From Paenibacillaceae bacterium GAS479 (GTDB lineage: Bacteria > Bacillota > Bacilli > Paenibacillales > Paenibacillaceae): a stretch of 64,000 nucleotides of DNA. Below, one piece after another: positions 60,801 through 64,000 of this stretch (positions within the stretch are counted from its first letter, which is position 1; the number at the start of each line of letters is the position of its first letter). A model generated the notes under the pieces. That model saw nothing but the letters and a program-made list of their open reading frames with translations. It was not told the origin of the DNA and did no database searches. Position numbers and translations under genes: made by a program. The stretch spans positions 942,098-1,006,097 of the forward strand of contig LT629764.1 of NCBI GenBank assembly GCA_900105225.1. Reading direction: 5' to 3'.

Positions 60801-63289
60801 GTAAAATGATCCGCCGTAAGGCCCGGGACCGGCTGGTCTAGTGTGAAAGTGAAGCCGCCGGCCGATACGTCGCCAATACTCGGCGTCACGGCTCGGTCTC
60901 CCGGAACAGCTACCTCGAGCGCCGCTCCAAAGCTATAGCCGCTCCGCTCGATGACGAGCGTATACACGCCGCCTGGACGCAGTGCTGCGTCAACGGCATA
61001 CGTGCCGCCCTCATCGTCAGTCGCCGCTCCGCCAATTGGAAGCGTTCCGACGCCTCTCTCAATCAGCGTAAAATCGGATGCCGACAGTCTTGCAACCGCC
61101 GGAGCCAGCGAGACCCGGAAGCCTGCGGTACCGATTCCGTACACAGTAGCGGTAACCGGCACCGCTTCAGGGTCCGTAACGGGAACAAACACTGTTCCCA
61201 CGCCGCTGATACTGTAGCCTGGCTTGATGATGGAGAGCGAATATGTCGCGCCCTCCTGTAAGGCTGCGGATACGCGATAGGAGCTCCCATCGGAATCGGA
61301 AGCGGCGCTGCTAAGTTGCGCCGCTTCGCCCGTGCCGCTATTCAGCAGCACAACATGAGAAGTTTGCAATCCCGGCACCGGCTTGCTAAAGAGGATTCGG
61401 AAGCCTGAAACGCCGATATCTTGCATGGAATAGGTTACCGCGATGTCGTCAACCGGAGGAATCTCTGGAACACGGAACGTAACCGGTTCGCCAAAGGAAT
61501 AGCCCGGTTGGGCAAGAGTAACCGTGTAAGACTCCCCTTCCCGCAACACGGCTGCAATGCGGTATGAATTGCCCTCATTGAGCGTACCGACGACCGTGAT
61601 CGGCACGGCCTGGCCCTTTGCATCCGTAAGCGATAGAGCTGAAGCCGTCAAATTCGGCACCGGAACGCTGAAGCCCAGCATAAAACCTGCTGTTGACGGC
61701 TGGGATACCGCTACCGCCACCTGTTGAGCTGGTGGGTCAGTTGGCAGCGATGTCGGCGATGGTGTAGGTGAAGGTGATGGTGTGGGCGATACGGTCGGTG
61801 TAGGTGTGGCAATGCCGCCACCGCCACCTCCTCCGCCGCCGAATCCGCCGCCTGGAACGCCCATTCCTCCGCCGGCAGGCGTTTCAATGGTGTAAGCGCC
61901 GCGTTCCGTCTGCTCCACTTGATCCGGCTTCGTTGCGAATACGACGCCTGGAGCGTCAACGAGCGCTTTCATAATCTGGCCCGAGCCTTCTACACGAGTC
62001 ATCCCATGCAGCTCCAGTTGGTTCACCAACACGCCCTCGCCAAGTGTAATCGTCGCCGCAGCGACGCCCTCCTTAACGATGATATTGGCGACTGCGCCAG
62101 CAAGCACTTTTACTTGCACATTGCTCGTAATCTCCACAATGCTGAATTCCCCGGACAGGGTGACCTCGCCGGTGGACGAGATAACCACTCCTTGAATACC
62201 GCTCTGGACATCCTCGCCTGGATTCGACAGTATCGCCGCGTTCGACCGGACGTCAAGCTGCCTTACGATGGTCCGATTGCCGACGACAACACGTACAATT
62301 CCGTCTGCCCGATCTACAATGACTGTTCCGAGCTGCGAATTGTTGAGATGAACGCTGTTTGGGCCGCCTCCATTAATCGACGTGCTGCCCAGCACCGTCA
62401 CGTTTTCGAGAGTGACGTCCCCGTCGCCGACCTCTCGGCCGATGACCAAATTCCCTTTGACAACCAAATTCCGTAGCGTTGTGCCCGGCGCCTTAATCGT
62501 CAGGTCGCCCCCAACGGTATAAACGCCCGTTTCCGGTCCGTAAATACCTGCCGTGTTAACTGTTTTTGCCGGAAGCGAGATTCCTCCGCTCGCTTCCGTG
62601 ACCGACCGCTTCCGAATGCGGTCCAGCAGTACAACCGCTTCAGCGCGAGTAAGCTGTTTATTTGGCCCGACCGTCCCGTTCGGAAAGCCTGTCATATACT
62701 CGTCGGACAAAAGAGCGCCGAGCGCATCCCGGCCATAACCCGGCACCAGGCTCGCATCCCGGAACGTCTGGAAGGGATTATTCCCCACCTTCAGCAGAGA
62801 TGGGACAAGCCCCGCAAGCATCACTGCGGCTTCCGTCCGGTTAAGCGGCTTGTTCGGCCGAAACGTTCCGTCCGGGAAGCCTTTGACATAACCAGCCTGG
62901 AGCGCAACTCCAACCTGGGGTGCGAACCATGCCTCGGCAGGAACGTCGCTGAAGCTGAGAGCTGCCTTATCTTCATAGGCGAACAGCCGATTCACAAGCG
63001 CGATGAACTCGACTCGCGAAATAGGCCCATCCGGACGGAAGCTCCCATCTTGAAATCCTTTTATGTATCCTAATCCGATCCATTCCTTGAGCTGTTTTTC
63101 CGCCCAATGGCCGGATATATCACCTGCGGCCTCCTGCAGCTTACCCGCTGCCGCGCTTGAACCAGCAGCAGCAGCTGCCGCTTGGACTGGCTGCCCAAGC
63201 CCGGGCACAATGAGGCCCATAAGCAGGCTGACGATTAGCATTATGCTTATCGCCTGCCCCTTCCATATTGTTGTAGGACGTATGTTCAC
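48953..63289 (-). CDS. Giant S-layer-anchored surface protein (4778 aa)
   Basis: Domains in order: Sec signal (1 to about 37, AQA-type); three SLH domains (57-103, 113-162, 174-224; each with its TRAE-like triplet SRVE, NRTE, TRAE), which bind the secondary wall polymer; a beta-helix-like collar (about 240-465); a Gly-rich then Thr/Pro/Ser hinge (about 470-520); about 25 Ig-like repeats of about 88 residues (about 520-2735); a last, different Ig-like domain (about 2735-2830); and alpha-helical repeats to the end. GTG start with GGAGAGGGG upstream. It is one uninterrupted frame. Probably projects from the wall as a long adhesin or scaffold (inference). Apart from the SLH domains I recognise no named family; the helical tail carries the only cysteines I found (CPC, 3348-3350). 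Transcribed towards the kinase/SARP pair. Confidence 0.85.
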   Translation of the reverse strand: MNIRPTTIWKGQAISIMLIVSLLMGLIVPGLGQPVQAAAAAAGSSAAAGKLQEAAGDISGHWAEKQLKEWIGLGYIKGFQDGSFRPDGPISRVEFIALVNRLFAYEDKAALSFSDVPAEAWFAPQVGVALQAGYVKGFPDGTFRPNKPLNRTEAAVMLAGLVPSLLKVGNNPFQTFRDASLVPGYGRDALGALLSDEYMTGFPNGTVGPNKQLTRAEAVVLLDRIRKRSVTEASGGISLPAKTVNTAGIYGPETGVYTVGGDLTIKAPGTTLRNLVVKGNLVIGREVGDGDVTLENVTVLGSTSINGGGPNSVHLNNSQLGTVIVDRADGIVRVVVGNRTIVRQLDVRSNAAILSNPGEDVQSGIQGVVISSTGEVTLSGEFSIVEITSNVQVKVLAGAVANIIVKEGVAAATITLGEGVLVNQLELHGMTRVEGSGQIMKALVDAPGVVFATKPDQVEQTERGAYTIETPAGGGMGVPGGGFGGGGGGGGGIATPTPTVSPTPSPSPTPSPTSLPTDPPAQQVAVAVSQPSTAGFMLGFSVPVPNLTASALSLTDAKGQAVPITVVGTLNEGNSYRIAAVLREGESYTVTLAQPGYSFGEPVTFRVPEIPPVDDIAVTYSMQDIGVSGFRILFSKPVPGLQTSHVVLLNSGTGEAAQLSSAASDSDGSSYRVSAALQEGATYSLSIIKPGYSISGVGTVFVPVTDPEAVPVTATVYGIGTAGFRVSLAPAVARLSASDFTLIERGVGTLPIGGAATDDEGGTYAVDAALRPGGVYTLVIERSGYSFGAALEVAVPGDRAVTPSIGDVSAGGFTFTLDQPVPGLTADHFTLQDRDEIAVDVDHAVTADGGSTYSITAKLLVGETYTLRIQQAGYTFGTPLTVTVPAVEKVEINPSVRKVRTYGFIVTLDQAVPDLDSLNFRLQNSSGGIVGIDMMNTVVAGKEFELWAALDKNEMYELILDVEGYTFAEPLAIAVQPEQVASSIGWLTRNGFQLKFQQPFPSVEPSEIKLQSPSGGNVLVNAAKLGQDGLTLDVAANLTEPGQYSYRIELYDGRIVQGTITVPELIELSKYTMFNGYPGAYTGLTVHFEQKIPGLQASAFELFNGSGAAVAIDSAMSSDGGASYVLLTTGLNAGGPFTLGIAAPGYNLGAPTKLVSATLNLWNASRRPTQFMAGLNPGVQNLTKENFAVKNAAGHDVAVIDAVWDAGQRIYIVTFDGTGGQSYSVSVQADGYDFGAPKTIYVYPKNAVIDASYTGFTLVMSPPLKINTQFGFKLTTAFEGTAVPIGQVVMNDEAGASYSVSASLKPGYYSLTLDADTDMNVLSFKVPVVATVSVHEITNDGLTAKLSYAVDGLNAASFALINAGTGEGTSISSAITTDGGKTYRLSAQLPGGDYRLKLNGHLPAEGVEFQVAPTTDAGATTITGVTNAGFELRFENPVPGLLPAHLTVKDAQGNRLSGVALSTQDGGRTYLVRVTLGSNADYTVELKKEFIVFQSPVAFHVNRAISASVADVTKDGYFTLKFSPAFPEIENYLGLSITDATGTVYYPNLFESADGGASYRVGVPGNKLLPGHSYTIQLNKDEFAMNPLSFSLPPVLSVIEANASVLRLKLDAPIPGLGKRNFIVKNASGESVALASTATADGGASYELTGTFTGGQTYTVQYKPDVSYQINEPLSFPVSKIITAAISNVTVEGFKVQFSAKVASLTKQQVILLDPSGSRLPESNYSFLTADQGLSYRVTLNSIVPGKGYTFDLAREEFKLAAPVAFDITPMASLHLVGAVLNKIVVSVSPLLEDLTVDNFSLFDSKGRKMAFTLQYQGNGSSMYNLLGQFDPAETFKLQANYPGYLFGAPLTIGFKVSVDTVVYAESQKGFKLAMMPAVPNLTASDITITDGDGANVPVQSLVAANAGGSYTVLASLAGGKTYTVAISDKGPYTFGKLDSFKLNALSASVDGSSLKGFRLKLSSPIYFAEGSLLLTDDVGKSVRITTLVSSDGGRTYEVGASLSAGVAYSLNFNVHGYDAGAAIPVFVQPVNTVFEGMESGSSSAFTIRLDHAVPNMRPSDFSIQQEGFLTTFPATNAVTEDGGYSYKVEANFYGAEQYTVILAKEGYDFGAPLVIDVPVVVRTAVLNRGAAFVEIGLSPSLPGLVAGDFIVKDSGGLVVPVSSAITTDDGATYRVEAPFTGGKRYTISLARSGYNFGEELTAELPSAVSVSLGAVNEQGMTFVLAPAVGGLQAGSFVVRNSAGQTVTLGSVTELSGGAGYRLEGVLEAGKSYTVTLSAAGYDFGTPLAVEVPIPVSLSYGAIDGDGLIVKLSQAVPGLSDASFKLRDAEGNPIAITSATAIGGGAEYALAAALQYGSAYSLSIAKEGYDFGTSLPFTVLRHVTATVEALSKHGFTLRLNAAVADLNPTHILLTDSNGEAVRIDSLKTADSGVTYRAAVKLTEGAAYRLAISAQGYDFGPSVHLDVLPMLELTATGISANGFTLNLSKVLPGLTPASVQLSGPAGVISLNGSMFYDVSPGTVEAGKAYYVRVPIETGKTYTLALLDKARPTEGPLEVMLPIAAGSRIIDADVSGIKLALGQTGIALEAGDVKLVTAAGESIAVTAVVPGSAAGEFTVQASLVEGSRYTLRLSKKGYDFGAAAEVYVAYRVKASISNINENGFTLSLSTPVAELDLSLLDAGAAVGLDSVTTLDYGATYKIAANLSYNKEFKLRPSKAGYDFGGELTVNHVSAPPQLIDASTNDSGTEVILTFDKPLESVIAYSSFSVKVDGGWQSSVAAALIGDKTQIRLTWASGGRPIGTSSAVGVAYTGVNRVKARNGTYLATFNEAPVANTTTLIGFASSYVYLNNASTPARMFHSEYGKTALETAQLLRDSGFKAANYYRSVFFEYRMEFSDLAPLLYAMEADGLAVYEAYKSLGNSYSSYYLSATGQLLSAGYKVADLGPALQKLGIPGKELSVYLKNRGVSAAETVQLLKLNYSEPADNAVGLLVIAGYERGGIAQAIQSQYALSQTATLTALAAGKLPAGDAAAVAKELYGADAVTNAGWLSQAGYPASEVGGAIAQQYSFAGVKEAIDAFFGAGFTVPYTYALLRREYAQTDAAAALLSAGVSARETAEAVKSAGDGASVMISALKRSHYDTAEISLLVQDLWVTAGMPLSEVLSQFAASGYTTAEQILLLREQFGADIGTAIAALYPGFNINQRNGMLKYLLDGGYDPVELAKYYLKQGTNRYELFRQFRTAGRSAVQSLQNMQGALRQLGEAFAPSDAVQLFSKDYNHRYEAADVLNALRTAFAGDPQIDAATLAAAMSNSQMWEKLAIGKALVKEMGVTLQDWVELERTSTFSRFGCPCDVATTVKDARYLFPGSDLPDITVAMSLSSLYTLDMIIEGTINLYPSGGVRANAMPYLMSSLKNAGYSFEEVAAAFDGKGWSEWIAVFSKYGIAASDVVAYLGVKGLNMEQALDKLAPYPLQDRALVLRESYRLEASDAAALLLQRTNEDQENVSRAVAWAYGGDPVALWIATLRAQGASASSVINTLAARYRSYWDSQKVGPALIQGGFSQEEVMKGLLVHADVRNNLQETIRLLQSLYGQQQVTIAQLLSAGSVQSPEAGLEFLQRAGYKLPDIARALKDYYGLTAGQSAKLLTAAYPNSQSVILSGLASVYGQTVSSTVTEALQEKGITEINAAVDYLWNAGFAPKEIAAAAKDSFHQTLGQTALLFQQKNFITDRNVLITTLASVYGESVERAIHALLVGQGNTSFSDAISYVFQARFSLASSIKLAKTEYGLSSGDALHALTSSMLYREADIIAGITDVYQTSTRDSIVDSLTARGLVTLSSAVPFLLNMKFDLNGMVRVGKEYYELEAGEAATELLAEGSFGQQDIQNAVSYVYGQTLAQTTLDTLSALGITEFAAAVVQLKAAGLTLSELVLAGKQYYRLSAGKTTYDLLQSSLYGTPDILAAVAEMYGKPTEESLEELLRSSGITTITDAAPYLRSMGYSLQDVVGVSKSYYANSPQATADALNALQFAESSILEWTIGQVYDEGNGDGAADETPQAILQEAGITDIGEAIRHLWAAGFPLYDIVKMLKEYNGKSAAEAAELLLANNSFDASALLSGISAVYGTAYDQALIGAFKRSGAFASAESAALGLSRSGYRLSLIAEMLKNSYGQTEAEAKATLGGLGVYATEAIQAAVAGVYFSVGTSSGMLQQVLDLYGIKSAEGAIALLHKQNAPVQDILQYVKDAYRMGADEATALLSPYYKGSELGLAITMVYYSGTNIAYLAKTIPAGYAGSPGTVANYMKTKFTDTDIVLALKVIFNLDALGIQDAITTAIMPAERVRKAVAAVFGEDPLFAYLQRMKDRGASASDISVELEQRGLLELASAQYLIDTLRSLGYDNASILKMRYQYFNVSRRNAGTEQEQGEQLASLGMNTPSGIVQLLRKWNLVPYHIILIIQAGLPNARMDDIALALREHGYSGTAISGALNLAGAQDDSIAAILKRLGFNAGEAVTFLRNRSSDDEMLWLVRNGYEPSEYIQYRDIMGDNTVAVLRQNGKSASDIAKLLVEYKRNLSYYSIAEALYNGGFTAVSDVAGALINARYRPVWIPGILVGIGGWTLKDVAQGMLDSGLISLVDLVTAIQMANGGVLKQTYTIIRDISTKERQQFYDGLDSTERKLLDNGEIASIIAVSALRNANINLDAITNQLKVTDTIEPEDALKVLIVSGVNAYDAAGSVWDVYRDYIGAMIVIKMLEKAAGQFITDFKNYYKIIKLVARIVYKLTS
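55090..61730 (-). repeat. About 25 Ig-like repeats coded inside the giant gene
   Basis: Each repeat has the frame: hydrophobic strand with 'GF-L-L', then P-GL--, 'VPI-S' strand, DGG-Y strand, 'G--YTL-I---GYDFG-PL-V-VP'. The GYDFG block is strong in repeats near the hinge and in repeats 18-25, and is worn or missing in the middle ones (for example 9-14). Repeats are about 83-92 residues and the DNA is diverged, so the duplications are old. Confidence 0.8.
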
Positions 63290-63448
63290 GTCGTATGATT
63301 CCCCTCTCCGCTCTCTTCATTGGCCTCTCTACGCATCCTAAAGTCGGTTATAAACAGGACTTTTTTCATAGACTTGTGCAGAGCTTTTCCCTATGAGTTT
63401 AACTAGAGCGAATAAAAGAATAATGAAAAGAAGAAGGGAGAAAATGAG

Positions 63449-63485
63449 AAAACCCGCGAAGCAACAAGGCTTCGCAGGTTTTTTT
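63449..63485. terminator. Bidirectional terminator
   Basis: Near-perfect AAACCCGCGAAGC / GCTTCGCAGGTTT with T8 on the plus side. On the minus strand it follows the oxidoreductase gene and precedes the giant gene. Confidence 0.85.
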
Positions 63486-63584
63486 GGAGTCTAAAATTAT
63501 TTTAGAAAAGGAAATATTTATCACGTTAATGATAGACTCAGATCAAACTTGAGGTGAATCAAAACTATTCGCGAACGTGGCAGG

Positions 63585-64000
63585 TCACTTCGCTGTTTGC
63601 AGCTTCTGACTTTTCAAATAAGATACAAACGCCTCAGCGCTCTCCTGAATCTTGGCCTCCTCCATGCCCAAAACCCCCTGCAGCAAAAATGGAGACAGGA
63701 AGCTCATACCGCACAGATTGGCGGTTGCCTGGAACGGACGGAGGAGTTCCTCCATCGTATAGCCGTTTCGCCCGCTGCTTTCGTAAGCTTCCGCCAGACC
63801 ACCCGTGGATAACGCAAGCAGCAGTTCCTTGCCTTGCAGCTTGCTGCTGGCAGAACCATAAGCGAAGCCGTAAGTCAGCACGTCATCCAGCCATTGCTTG
63901 AGCAAAGCAGGAGAGCTGTACCAGTAAAAAGGAAATTGAAATACGATACGATCATGCTCGACGAGCAGCTGTTGCTCTTTTTCCACGTTAATTTTGAAGT
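63585..64000 (-). CDS. NAD(P)H-dependent oxidoreductase, flavodoxin-like (C-terminal part)
   Basis: The frame is open from base 64000, so the N-terminal about 50-60 residues and start are outside the window. Visible: VFQFPFYWYSSPALLKQWLDDVLTYGFAYG, the FMN-binding and quinone-site segment of the NQO1/Kef-regulator (YwrO/MdaB) family, and KELLLALSTGG. Reduces quinones or similar electron acceptors with two electrons in the cytoplasm. A hairpin terminator follows. Confidence 0.88.
   Translation of the reverse strand, partial: FKINVEKEQQLLVEHDRIVFQFPFYWYSSPALLKQWLDDVLTYGFAYGSASSKLQGKELLLALSTGGLAEAYESSGRNGYTMEELLRPFQATANLCGMSFLSPFLLQGVLGMEEAKIQESAEAFVSYLKSQKLQTAK

Noticed and set aside
1-64000. 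rRNA, tRNA and riboswitch genes
   Set aside because: I saw no cloverleaf with conserved T-loop GTTCRA, no rRNA core sequence and no T-box, SAM or other riboswitch core. A covariance-model scan would be needed to exclude small RNAs.

Overview
The window looks like a chromosomal segment of a Paenibacillus-like Gram-positive bacterium (Bacillales). This is inferred from purine-rich AGGAGG-type ribosome sites with several TTG and GTG starts, an S-layer-homology surface protein, a Bce-type peptide-sensing module, YesM/YesN-type sugar regulators, 'stalk' (copper amine oxidase N-terminal-like) domains, and short leaderless intergenic spacing with many intrinsic terminators. No rRNA, tRNA or canonical CRISPR array was seen. 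All family names come from reading motifs by eye; no database search was run.

Layout. 1-15 kb is mostly housekeeping and cell-surface maintenance: the end of manA, a B12-binding-type radical SAM protein, a secreted stalk-domain serine protease, a DUF985 cupin, a small YrvL-like membrane protein, a Xaa-Pro peptidase, a methionine aminopeptidase, a CtpA-type protease, a Cof-type HAD phosphatase, a metallophosphoesterase, a GH5 lipoprotein and a two-component pair. 15.2-21.8 kb is an accessory patch: a GH95-like fucosidase, a decayed sulfatase tail, an AT-rich stalk-domain protein, an unrecognised protein and a frameshifted IS3-family transposase. 21.8-26.4 kb is a bceRSAB-type antimicrobial-peptide sensing and detoxification module with a BceR-like operator. 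26.4-32.6 kb holds an array of four similar palindromes, a divergent UMP-kinase (PyrH) paralogue controlled by what looks like a leader-peptide attenuator, a sulfate ABC transporter operon and a cluster of 50-bp-period repeats.

32.6-45.7 kb contains a YigZ-family gene with pgi, a 3-hydroxyisobutyrate-dehydrogenase-like gene, and a carbohydrate locus: two permeases, a binding lipoprotein, the YesN/YesM pair, an FAD-dependent oxidoreductase and a divergent AraC regulator. 45.8-63.3 kb contains a SARP/BTAD-type response regulator, a 7TM sensor kinase and one giant gene (4778 codons). The giant protein has three SLH cell-wall anchors, a beta-rich collar, a Gly/Pro/Thr hinge, about 25 Ig-like repeats of about 88 residues and then almost 2000 residues of alpha-helical repeats. 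The window ends inside a quinone/NAD(P)H oxidoreductase gene.

The most unusual items are (1) the giant surface protein with its apparently unrelated beta-stalk and alpha-solenoid repeat families; (2) the promoter, 23-codon leader ORF and terminator upstream of a pyrH paralogue, whose UMP-binding loop is altered, with a partial copy of the same leader/terminator beyond the neighbouring sulfate operon; and (3) four near-identical palindromes spaced 50-52 bp apart in a 650-bp gene-free stretch.
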